From: Ectopseudomonas alcaliphila | GTDB lineage: Bacteria > Pseudomonadota > Gammaproteobacteria > Pseudomonadales > Pseudomonadaceae | Direction of reading: 5' to 3' | DNA length: 64,000 bases | Assembly: GCF_900101755.1 (NCBI RefSeq) | Contig: NZ_FNAE01000001.1 | Location: 1,364,001 to 1,428,000 of the forward strand | Shown here: positions 9,503 through 17,140 of the stretch, piece by piece | How the letters are laid out: each line of letters begins with the position of its first letter | Position numbering within the stretch: the first letter of the stretch is position 1 | Made by a program: the position numbers and the translations under genes | The notes under the pieces: model-generated | What the model was told of the DNA's origin: nothing | The model's input: only the letters and a program-made list of their open reading frames with translations | The model's database searches: none

Positions 9503-9524
9503 CGGCGCTTTGCCGGAGCCGCCA

Positions 9525-10883
9525 ATGTCCGCCCTGCTCGATGCCTGGCGCCACGCCCCGACCCAGCGCAAGGTCTGGGCGCTGGCAGCGCCGATGATTC
9601 TCTCCAATCTCTCGGTGCCGCTGGTGGCGCTGGTCGACACCGCCGTGGTCGGCCACCTGCCGCATGCCCACCAGTTGGCAGCCGTGGCGGTGGGCGGCAG
9701 CCTCTACACCCTGCTGACCTGGGCCATGGGCTTTCTGCGCATGGGCAGCACCGGCTTCGCCGCCCAGGCTGCAGGCCGCGAGGATGGCGGCGCGTTACGT
9801 CAGGTACTGGTGCAAGGGCTCGGCCTGGGCGTATTGCTGGCACTGCTCCTCGGTTTGCTGGCCTTGCCCTTCAGCAGCGCCGCGCTGAGCCTGATGCAGC
9901 CATCGGCCGAGCTGGACCAACTGGCGCGCCAGTATTTCCACATCCGCCTGCTCGGCCTGCCCGCCAGCCTGGCAACCTACGCCCTGATCGGCTGGCTGCT
10001 GGGCACGCAGAGCGCCCGTGGCCCGCTGGCCATTCTGCTGACGGCCAACCTGATCAACGTGACGCTCGATCTGCTGTTCGTGCTCGGCCTCGAATGGGGC
10101 GTGGCCGGCGCGGCCTGGGCCTCGGTGATCGCCGAATGGAGTGGCGCCCTGCTTGGCCTGTGGCTGGTCCGTGGCGCGCTGGGTCGCTATCCGGGGCGCC
10201 TCGACAGCAGCGCGCTGAAACGCTGGAGCAACTGGCGCCCGTTGCTGGCGGTCAATCGCGACATCTTCATACGCACCCTGGCGCTGCAACTGGTGTTCTT
10301 CCTGATCACCGTGAAAGGCACGCGCCTCGGCGATGCCACGGTGGCGGCCAATGCGCTGCTGCTCAATGGCCTGACGCTGACAGCCTACGCGCTGGACGGC
10401 CTGGCGCATGCCGTCGAAGCCCTCTGCGGCCACGCCCTGGGCGCGCGTGATCGCGCTGCGCTGCGCCGCTCGCTACTGGTAGCCGGCGCCTGGTCACTGC
10501 TGGTCAGCGTCGGCTTCGCCCTGTTCTTCCTGTTCGGCGGGCACTGGTTCGTCGGCATGCTCACCAACATTGCCGAGGTCCGCGAACTGGCTCTGAACTT
10601 CCTGCCCTACCTGGCGCTGCTGCCGCTGCTGGCGGTGTGGAGCTACCTGCTCGATGGCCTGTTCATCGGTGCCACCCGCGCCAGGGAAATGCGCAACGCC
10701 ATGCTTATCGCCCTGGCGTTGTCCCTGCCGCCGGCCTGGTGGCTGCAAAGCCTGGGCAATCACGGGCTGTGGTTGGCATTTCTGGCATTCATGGGGCTGC
10801 GCAGCCTGGTACTGGCTGGCTATGCTTGGCAATTGAGCCGTCGCGACCTGTGGTTCCCTTCCCCGGCATTAGCAGGCCGTTGA
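9525..10883 (+). CDS. MATE family efflux transporter (DinF-like)
   Basis: 452-residue polytopic membrane protein with about 12 hydrophobic segments; two homologous halves are typical of multidrug and toxin extrusion antiporters. It opens with SALLDAWRHAPTQRKVWALAAPMILSNLS-type sequence (given here only in part: WALAAPMILSNLSVPLVALV) followed by DTAVVGHL, the signature of the DinF subfamily. The frame is open far upstream, antisense to the macroglobulin gene, but the ATG at 9525 has GGAG at the right distance and matches the family N-terminus. The stop codon (10881-10883) lies inside the left terminal repeat of the MITE-like element, so the last few residues are encoded by that element. Substrate unknown. 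Confidence 0.93.
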   Translation: MSALLDAWRHAPTQRKVWALAAPMILSNLSVPLVALVDTAVVGHLPHAHQLAAVAVGGSLYTLLTWAMGFLRMGSTGFAAQAAGREDGGALRQVLVQGLGLGVLLALLLGLLALPFSSAALSLMQPSAELDQLARQYFHIRLLGLPASLATYALIGWLLGTQSARGPLAILLTANLINVTLDLLFVLGLEWGVAGAAWASVIAEWSGALLGLWLVRGALGRYPGRLDSSALKRWSNWRPLLAVNRDIFIRTLALQLVFFLITVKGTRLGDATVAANALLLNGLTLTAYALDGLAHAVEALCGHALGARDRAALRRSLLVAGAWSLLVSVGFALFFLFGGHWFVGMLTNIAEVRELALNFLPYLALLPLLAVWSYLLDGLFIGATRAREMRNAMLIALALSLPPAWWLQSLGNHGLWLAFLAFMGLRSLVLAGYAWQLSRRDLWFPSPALAGR

Positions 10884-11013
10884 AAAACGTAGGCGAGGCA
10901 GGCAAGACAAGGCAAAAACGGCCGAAAAAGCGCAATTTACGAGTTGTAAATGAGCATTTTGAGGCCGTTTTTAACGCAGTATTGTCAACGCAGGTAGTTT
11001 TTCAACAGCCTGC
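10872..11013. mobile_element. MITE-like 142-bp structured element, copy 1
   Basis: Terminal inverted repeats at 10872-10888 and 10997-11013 (GCAGGCCGTTGAAAAAC against GTTTTTCAACAGCCTGC, one mismatch). An internal perfect 10-bp stem AAAAACGGCC (10914-10923)/GGCCGTTTTT (10963-10972) and an inner AAAA/TTTT stem surround a loop containing TTTACGAGTTGTAAATGAGC. A second copy at 55242-55381 keeps the loop but has different, compensating stem bases. It encodes no protein. Its left end overlaps the MATE stop codon and its right end abuts the Shine-Dalgarno of the next gene. Confidence 0.85.
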
Positions 11014-11028
11014 CAGGAGAGATCGCCC

Positions 11029-12066
11029 ATGCTCAGCGTCCCGCTGCCCGCCAATGAAACCGAACGCCAGCAGGCACTCGATCGCCTGGAGCTGCTCGAC
11101 ACACCTGCCGATCCCTATCTCGATACCCTGACCCGCCTGGCCCACGACCTGTTCCAGGTAAAAATGGCACTGGTCACGCTGGTCGACCGTGATCGTCAAT
11201 GGTTCAAGAGTCGCCAGGGGCTGGACGTCGCGGAGACGGAGCGCAGCCTGTCCTACTGCTCACACGTGGTCCTGCATGACGAGCCGCTGATCGTCGAAGA
11301 CAGCCAGGTAGACCAACGTTTCGCCGGCACCGAACTGGCACTCAACACGCCTGATGTGCGCTTCTATGCCGGCTGGCCGCTACGCGATGCCGACGGCATG
11401 CCGCTGGGCACCCTGTGCGTGGCAGACCCGCTGCCACGTCAATTCGACCACCAGGATCGATTCAAGCTACGCGACCTGGCCTACCTCACCGAAAACTACC
11501 TGCACCTGCAGCACTGCTCGCAACAGGCCAGTGACCTGCGCGATGCCCTCAGCCGCGAGCAGCGCAAGGGCATGCTCGATGCGCTGACCCAGCTCTGGAA
11601 TCGCGCCGGGCTGCTGCACTTCCTGCCGCTGGAGCAAGCCGCTGCCGAGCACCACCAACTGCGCCTGGGCCTGATCTATTGCGACCTGGATCACTTCAAG
11701 CAGGTCAACGACAGGCATGGCCACGATGGCGGCGACCACGTGCTGTGGGAAAGCGCGCGACGCATGAGCAGTGCCGTGCGCCCGCAGGATGTGGTCACCC
11801 GCAACGGCGGCGAGGAGTTCGTCATCCTCACCCAGGTGCACGACGAGCAGGAGCTGCTGCAGATTGCCGAGCGCATCCGCCTGGCCATCGCCAGCCAGCC
11901 GATGCAGCTGGAAGACGCCCAGTTGCAGCAGACCGCCAGCCTCGGCTGTGCCCTGCTCGGCCCCGGCGAGAGCGCCGTGGACGCGCTCAAACGTGCCGAT
12001 CAGGCGCTGTACCGGGCCAAGCACGGCGGCCGCAACCGCACCGAGTTCGCCCCCTGCCCCCACTGA
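11029..12066 (+). CDS. GAF-GGDEF diguanylate cyclase
   Basis: 345-residue soluble protein: an N-terminal GAF sensor domain (about residues 20-160, opening with the common LDRLELLDTP motif) and a C-terminal GGDEF domain (about 185-340). The active-site motif is intact as GGEEF, and an inhibitory I-site RPQD stands five residues upstream of it, so c-di-GMP synthesis with product inhibition is expected. No membrane segment, hence a cytoplasmic sensor of unknown small ligand. The ATG at 11029 has AGGAGAG just upstream. Any promoter must lie in or before the MITE-like element that directly precedes it. Confidence 0.93.
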   Translation: MLSVPLPANETERQQALDRLELLDTPADPYLDTLTRLAHDLFQVKMALVTLVDRDRQWFKSRQGLDVAETERSLSYCSHVVLHDEPLIVEDSQVDQRFAGTELALNTPDVRFYAGWPLRDADGMPLGTLCVADPLPRQFDHQDRFKLRDLAYLTENYLHLQHCSQQASDLRDALSREQRKGMLDALTQLWNRAGLLHFLPLEQAAAEHHQLRLGLIYCDLDHFKQVNDRHGHDGGDHVLWESARRMSSAVRPQDVVTRNGGEEFVILTQVHDEQELLQIAERIRLAIASQPMQLEDAQLQQTASLGCALLGPGESAVDALKRADQALYRAKHGGRNRTEFAPCPH

Positions 12067-12078
12067 AAGGAAGCACAC

Positions 12079-12534
12079 ATGGCTGCCGCGTTCGTCGCTT
12101 ACCTGCACTACCTGTCGATCTTCGCCCTGTTCGCCCTGCTGAGCATCGAACATGTGTTGTTCAAGGCGCCGCTGGACCTGTCCCGTGCGCGCAGCCTGAT
12201 GATCAGCGACCTGGCCTATGGCATCTGCGCCGGTCTGGTGCTGGTCACCGGTATCGCCCGCGTGCTGTGGTTCAGCAAGGGCGCCGCCTACTACATGAGC
12301 AACAGCCTGTTCCATGCCAAGCTCGGCCTGTTCGTCCTGGTTGGTCTGCTGTCGATCCTGCCCACGGTGGTGTTCATCAAATGGCGCAAACCCGTGAAGG
12401 CAGGCCAGGTGCCCACGCCCAGCGCCCGGCAGGTACGCCTGGTGACCTGGAGCATCCGCATCGAGCTGCTGCTGTTGCTGGCGATCCCGCTGCTGGCGGC
12501 GCTGATGGCGCGCGGTTATGGCGTCATTGGCTGA
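12079..12534 (+). CDS. DUF2214 family membrane protein
   Basis: 151-residue inner-membrane protein with four predicted helices (about 5-25, 45-65, 80-100 and 125-145). The early HYLSIFALFALLSIEH segment and the pattern of helices match the DUF2214 family, which has no established function. It starts 12 bases after the GGDEF gene with AAGGAAG before the ATG, so the two are probably co-transcribed. Nothing in the sequence tells its role. Confidence 0.85.
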   Translation: MAAAFVAYLHYLSIFALFALLSIEHVLFKAPLDLSRARSLMISDLAYGICAGLVLVTGIARVLWFSKGAAYYMSNSLFHAKLGLFVLVGLLSILPTVVFIKWRKPVKAGQVPTPSARQVRLVTWSIRIELLLLLAIPLLAALMARGYGVIG

Positions 12535-12552
12535 ACCGCGAGAAGCGCAAAG

Positions 12553-12577
12553 CATCGCCGCTAAAGCGCCTCCCACA
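12553..12577. repeat. Solo REP sequence
   Basis: CATCGCCGCTAAAGCGCCTCCCACA: one arm of the GTGGGAGGGGCTTTAGCCGCGA family seen at 47615-47694 and 48432-48455 (reverse orientation, two base differences). It fills the gap between two convergent genes. Confidence 0.7.
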
Positions 12578-12593
12578 GATACGGCCTGGCCGG

Positions 12594-14507
12594 TTATGAA
12601 GACAGATAGGACGAGCGGGTCAGGCCCAGACGCAAGGCATCGAGGAACTGGGTACGCTCACGGGCGCTGATGCGGGCACTGGCCACCTTGTCACGGTAGT
12701 GGGTCATCAGCTCTTCCGGCGACAGGTGCACGTAGCGCAGCATGTCCTCGATGGTGTCGTGGGTCTCGATACCGGCATGCACCACGCTGCCATCAGTGCC
12801 CTGGTAGATGTTCACCGAGTCGGTGTCACCGAACAGGTTGTGCATGTCGCCAAGAATTTCCTGATACGCACCGACCAGGAAGATGCCCAGCACGTAATCC
12901 TCGCCCTCGCGCAGCTCGTGCACCGGCAGGCTGGTTTCGATGGACTGCTCGTCGACGTACTGGCGGATCTTGCCGTCGGAGTCGCAGGTCAGGTCCTGCA
13001 GCACGGCGCGGCGCAGCGGCTCCTCATCGAGGCGCGACAGCGGCAGGATCGGCAGGATCTGGCCGATGGCCCAGGTATCCGGCAGGCTCTGGAATACCGA
13101 GAAGTTGCAGATGTACTTGTCGGCGAGCTTGTCGTTGAGCTCGTCGAGCACTGCACGGTGCGAGCGCTGACGCGCCTTGAGCTGGTTGTGCAGGCGACGG
13201 CAGATGGCGAAGTAGCACTGCTCGGCCAGGGCCTTCTGCGCCAGGCTCAGCTTGCCGGCCGAATACTGCGCGGCCACTTCCTCGATGTAGTGGGTGGCAC
13301 GCCAGTAGGTTTCGGCGACCATTTCCGGGTCACTGTCTTCCAGCAGTTCGATCAGCACCTGAAGGATTTCCGGCTGCTCGACGCTCGCATCGATCTCCGG
13401 CACCTTGTCGTTATGCCGCTCGACGTCGGTGACCTGCACCAGCAGTACCGCATGGTGCGCAGTCATGGCCCGGCCGCTCTCGGAGAAGATGTGCGGATGG
13501 GGGATTTCCTGGCGGTCGCAGAACTCCTTGAGCATGTCGACCACGGCGTCGGCGTAGTCCTGCATGTCGTAGTTGATCGAGCTGGCGTTGCGCGAGTGGG
13601 TGCCGTCGTAGTCCACACCGAGGCCGCCGCCGACGTCGATGTGATCGACCGGCAGGCCCATGGCGCGCAGCTCGCCGTAGTAGCGGATGGCCTCGCGGAA
13701 GCCCTTGCGGTAGTCGGCGATGTTGGCGATCTGCGACCCCATATGGAAGTGCAGCAGGCGGACGCCCTGATCCAGCCCGGCCGCGCGGAAGCGCTCGACC
13801 ACCGAAAGGATCTGTGCGGCAGACAGGCCGAACTTGGACTTCTCGCCACCGGTGTCAGCCCACTTGGAGGATGCCAGCGAGGACAGGCGCACGCGCAGGC
13901 CGATCTGCGGCGCGACCTTGAGCTCGGCCGCCTCCTCGATCACCAGGGCGACTTCCGATTCCTTCTCGATGACGATGAACACGTTGTGGCCGAGCTTCTG
14001 CCCCATCAGCGCCAGGCGGATGAACTCGCGGTCCTTGTAACCGTTGCAGACGATGGTGCCGCCCTTCGGCGCCAGCGCCAGCACGGCCAGCAACTCGGGC
14101 TTGGAGCCGGCCTCGAGGCCGATGGAGACGTTCTGCGTGGCGATGATGTTCTCGATCACCGCCTCCTGCTGGTTGACCTTGATCGGGTACAGCGCGGTGT
14201 AGCGGCTCTGGTATTCCAGGCGCTCGATACTGGCGTCGAAAGCACCGGTCAGGCGACGAACACGGTCCTGCAGGATGTCCGGGAAGCGAACCAGCAGCGG
14301 CAGCGACAGGCCGCTCTGACGCAGCTCGTCGACCTGCTGATAGAGATCGATGGGCTGGCTGTCCGGCCCATTGGGACGCACTTCGATGCGTCCGGCATCG
14401 TTGATCGAGAAATAGCCGGCGCCCCAGTGGCGAATGCCGTAGACACTACGGCTATCGGCTACGGTCCATTGGCTGCCGTCGTCTTTGCGGGTGCGTCGTG
14501 CGGACAT
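12594..14507 (-). CDS. speA: Biosynthetic arginine decarboxylase
   Basis: 637-residue PLP enzyme that converts arginine to agmatine, the first step of putrescine synthesis from arginine. The alanine-racemase-fold barrel starts at about residue 75; the lysine that binds PLP lies in YPIKVNQQ, and the glycine-rich phosphate-binding stretch [14 protein letters not shown] and [10 protein letters not shown] follow. Length and full-length sequence match bacterial SpeA of the E. coli/Pseudomonas group. It is convergent with the DUF2214 gene. In P. aeruginosa the same gene also sits next to a YciH-type gene. Confidence 0.97.
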   Translation of the reverse strand: MSARRTRKDDGSQWTVADSRSVYGIRHWGAGYFSINDAGRIEVRPNGPDSQPIDLYQQVDELRQSGLSLPLLVRFPDILQDRVRRLTGAFDASIERLEYQSRYTALYPIKVNQQEAVIENIIATQNVSIGLEAGSKPELLAVLALAPKGGTIVCNGYKDREFIRLALMGQKLGHNVFIVIEKESEVALVIEEAAELKVAPQIGLRVRLSSLASSKWADTGGEKSKFGLSAAQILSVVERFRAAGLDQGVRLLHFHMGSQIANIADYRKGFREAIRYYGELRAMGLPVDHIDVGGGLGVDYDGTHSRNASSINYDMQDYADAVVDMLKEFCDRQEIPHPHIFSESGRAMTAHHAVLLVQVTDVERHNDKVPEIDASVEQPEILQVLIELLEDSDPEMVAETYWRATHYIEEVAAQYSAGKLSLAQKALAEQCYFAICRRLHNQLKARQRSHRAVLDELNDKLADKYICNFSVFQSLPDTWAIGQILPILPLSRLDEEPLRRAVLQDLTCDSDGKIRQYVDEQSIETSLPVHELREGEDYVLGIFLVGAYQEILGDMHNLFGDTDSVNIYQGTDGSVVHAGIETHDTIEDMLRYVHLSPEELMTHYRDKVASARISARERTQFLDALRLGLTRSSYLSS

Positions 14508-14628
14508 CGGGTTCTCCCATGAGAAAAGCCTGACCTTGCTGGCGGCCAGTTTAGAAATGATGAAAGCAAGATGACGTTTGCTCGGCGGTTGACCGCATGA
14601 GCACCATCGAAGTTTAGGAAATGGAGCT

Positions 14629-15000
14629 TCAGCCGCCGGACTTCTTCGCGGTAAACCCGCGTTTGCTCAGCTCGGCCAACAGCAGGTCGACGTGGTCACC
14701 CTGGATCTCGATCACGCCGTCCTTGAGCGCACCGCCGGTGCCGCAGCGTTTCTTCAACGCACTGGCCAGTTCCTTGAGCGGTTCCTCGGCCAGCGGCACG
14801 CCGCTGACGGTGGTGACGGTCTTGCCGCCGCGCCCCTTGGTTTCACGGCGCACGCGGGCGATGCCGTCACCTTCGGGAATGCGCGTCTGCTTGCAGATGC
14901 AGGCGTCCACCGCCTGGTTGCAATCCGGGCAATGACGACCGCCATCGGTGGAATAGACGAGACCGCTCAGGGCGGAAAATGAAGAGGCTTTCTTGACCAC
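14629..15000 (-). CDS. yciH: SUI1/eIF1-like translation factor YciH
   Basis: 123-residue protein with an N-terminal zinc-binding stretch (HCPDC and CICK) and a C-terminal SUI1 domain ([18 protein letters not shown] to the end), the bacterial relative of eIF1. YciH-type proteins are thought to affect start-site fidelity or stress translation. The reading frame is open to an ATG at 15063, but the GTG at 15000 is preferred because it gives [10 protein letters not shown], the usual N-terminus, and exactly the length common in pseudomonads; GAGGACA lies upstream. Conserved next to speA. Confidence 0.87.
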   Translation of the reverse strand: MVKKASSFSALSGLVYSTDGGRHCPDCNQAVDACICKQTRIPEGDGIARVRRETKGRGGKTVTTVSGVPLAEEPLKELASALKKRCGTGGALKDGVIEIQGDHVDLLLAELSKRGFTAKKSGG

Positions 15001-15220
15001 CGGCTTGTCCTCGTAGGGGTCAGGATAGCGACTGGCCGACCGATGTCGACCGCGAAGCCCCACTCAGGCAGGGGCAGCGCAAGCGGACAGACGTCCGCCG
15101 AAAAGGCCGCGCAGTGTAACGGCAAAGGCGGCGCTTGCTAAGTATGGATTTGCGTCATTGTGCGGCACTTTGGCGACCCTGTTCGCCATCACGCACAAAG
15201 CGCTCGAAATCCGCGACGCC

Positions 15221-15286
15221 GCAGGGTGGCGTGCGCACCAGGGCCCCACATCCAGAGGTAGAGGCGGTGCGCACGGCGCACCCTAC
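15221..15286. repeat. Inverted repeat pair of the GTAGGGTGCGC family
   Basis: Arms GCAGGGTGGCGTGCGCACC and GGTGCGCACGGCGCACCCTAC, in opposite orientation with a short spacer. The same family occurs at 35882-35946. The right arm supplies the TAG stop codon of the NUDIX gene. The remaining 15001-15220 gap shows no other feature by eye. Confidence 0.75.
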
Positions 15287-15822
15287 GAACCTGCCGCCAG
15301 GTATCGCTCCAGCGCCGCCAGCGAATCCGGGCAATACGGCAAACGATGGGTTTCTTCCAGCGCCTGCTCAACGCTGATAAAGCGCGCTTCCAGTACTTCT
15401 TCCGGCTGCAACACCAGCGGCGCATCGGATACCGCCGAATAGGCCATGCACCACAGGCGGCTTTCCGGGGCGTCATAGAGAAAGTGCGCATGCTCGACCA
15501 GTTGGGCTTCGGCGATGCCCAGCTCCTCGGCCAACTCACGCTCGGCGGAAAGTCGGTAGTCCTCGCCTTCGAGCACCATGCCGCCGGCTGCGACGTCCCA
15601 GTAGCCGGGATACAGCGCCTTGCTCAAGGTACGCCGATGCACGCACAGCAGCCCGGCGGAGTTGAACAGCAGGATGTAGGTGCCGCGCCCGATCAGCCGA
15701 CGCTCGCGCAGCTCGGCGCGAGAAACGCCGCCCAGTGGTTGGTCATGTTCATCGACCCAGGCCACCCGCTCATTGTCGGAGGCAGCGCGATGCGCCGCCT
15801 CCGCTGCCGAAATCGCGGCCAT
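15283..15822 (-). CDS. NUDIX hydrolase
   Basis: 179-residue hydrolase with a complete Nudix box at residues 81-103 (G-x5-E-x7-RELAEELGI), which binds the metal used to cleave nucleoside-diphosphate-linked substrates. The overall sequence (VDEHDQPLGGVSR, GYWDVAAGGMV) resembles the YfcD/isopentenyl-diphosphate-isomerase-like subgroup; the substrate is unknown. The ATG at 15822 overlaps the stop of the upstream DUF2333 gene by one base (TGATG), which argues for translational coupling and for this start over upstream ones. The stop codon lies within a repeat element, so the C-terminus may have been reset by repeat insertion. Confidence 0.92.
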   Translation of the reverse strand: MAAISAAEAAHRAASDNERVAWVDEHDQPLGGVSRAELRERRLIGRGTYILLFNSAGLLCVHRRTLSKALYPGYWDVAAGGMVLEGEDYRLSAERELAEELGIAEAQLVEHAHFLYDAPESRLWCMAYSAVSDAPLVLQPEEVLEARFISVEQALEETHRLPYCPDSLAALERYLAAGS

Positions 15823-16883
15823 CACCCCTGGCTCAGCAACTGACGCAGGTCGATCATGCCGGCGTTGGCACGCGAGATGTAGTTGGCCATCACCAGTGAG
15901 TGATTGGCCAGAACACCGTAACCGCTGCCATTGAGGATCATCGGGCTCCACAGCGTGGCCTGCGCGGCCTCCAGCTCACGAATGATCTGGCGCACGCTGA
16001 CGGTGGCATTCTTTTTCGCCAGCACGTCGGCGAAGTCCACTTCGATGGCACGCAGCAGGTGAGCCAGCGCCCAGGCCTGGCCACGAGCCTCGTAGAACAC
16101 GTTGTCGATCTGCAGCCAGGGCGTCTCGTAAACACCGCCTTCGCCAATCAGCCCGGACTCTTCGGCATCGCTGCCCACCTGCAGCTTCTCGTTCAGGCGC
16201 ACCTGACCGACACTGGCGGACAGGCGCTGGGACAGCGAGCCAAGACGGGTGCCGGCATCACCCAACCAGTTGTTGAGGTTGTCGGCACGGGCGTAGAACT
16301 GCGCGTTTCTCTGCGCCGGGTCGGCCAGACGAGCCAGGTAGCGATCCAGCGACTTGATGCCCTCGCGGTACTCGGACTCGGACGCCGGCAATGCCCAGCT
16401 CTTGTTGTCGAAGTGGAAGCGCGGCTCGGCCTTGGCCAGATCCGGATCTTCGGTCGATTGCGACTGCGAACGGGCGAAATCCTTGCGCAGCGCACGGGAG
16501 AAATCGCGCACCTGCACCAGCACACCGTATTCCCAGCTCGGCATGTTGTCCAACCACAGGCCGGGCGGTGCGAGGTCGTTGGACAGGTAGCCGCCCGGCT
16601 TGTCGAGCAGCGTGCTAGCGACCTGCTTGAGGGTTTCCACCGTGGTGTAACCGGTCACCATCTGCCGTTGCGCCTGCTGCGCCGCATTCTGGGCATGCTG
16701 CTGCACCTGGAAAGCAGACGGCTCCTGACTCCAGTACCAGCCGACCACCAGGGCGATCAGCAGATAGACACCGATCAGGCCGCCCAGGGCTCGAGCGATC
16801 AGGCTGCCGCCACTGCGGCCGCCCCCTGAGGCCTTGTCGGCGCCGTCTAGCGAGTTCGTCGCGCGATTCTTCCAGTCCAGCAT
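15822..16883 (-). CDS. DUF2333 family inner-membrane protein
   Basis: 353-residue protein of unknown function: a short cytoplasmic N-terminus, a Gly-rich linker, one membrane helix (about residues 32-53) and a large periplasmic, mostly helical domain. It matches DUF2333, which in pseudomonads is found at the same place beside gcbA. The ATG at 16883 (MLDWKNRATN) is chosen over an upstream ATG at 16976 because AAGGACA precedes it. Transcribed divergently from gcbA across a 257-bp gap that contains a palindrome. Confidence 0.88.
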   Translation of the reverse strand: MLDWKNRATNSLDGADKASGGGRSGGSLIARALGGLIGVYLLIALVVGWYWSQEPSAFQVQQHAQNAAQQAQRQMVTGYTTVETLKQVASTLLDKPGGYLSNDLAPPGLWLDNMPSWEYGVLVQVRDFSRALRKDFARSQSQSTEDPDLAKAEPRFHFDNKSWALPASESEYREGIKSLDRYLARLADPAQRNAQFYARADNLNNWLGDAGTRLGSLSQRLSASVGQVRLNEKLQVGSDAEESGLIGEGGVYETPWLQIDNVFYEARGQAWALAHLLRAIEVDFADVLAKKNATVSVRQIIRELEAAQATLWSPMILNGSGYGVLANHSLVMANYISRANAGMIDLRQLLSQG

Positions 16884-17023
16884 GGCAGTGTCCTTTTCAA
16901 GCGAATTCGAGTGTTCGACCACAACCCGGCCAACGGGTTGCGACCTGCTACGCACTATAAGGCAAGCCCACAGCAAAACGCAGGGCAGAGGGGCAAACTT
17001 ACCGCTGGTAAGGGAAAACTAAT

Positions 17024-17047
17024 TTTCTGTCGCTTATTCGACAGAAA
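17024..17047. promoter_or_regulatory. Perfect 9-bp palindrome between DUF2333 and gcbA
   Basis: TTTCTGTCG and CGACAGAAA arms surround CTTATT. It lies between two divergent promoters' expected positions, in an AT-rich patch, so it looks like an operator; a regulator cannot be named. It could also be a transcript hairpin. Confidence 0.45.
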
Positions 17048-17140
17048 TACCGGCGCCAATTGATCGACGGCAATGTCAGCGCCGCCAGCAAGTGATAGCA
17101 TCAAGCCACCACTGACTTAACCATCTATAGAAGTCGGCCC

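Noticed and set aside
8043..9524. Upstream extension of the MATE reading frame
   Set aside because: The added ~490 codons are antisense to the macroglobulin gene and lack homology; the family N-terminus and ribosome-binding site are at 9525.
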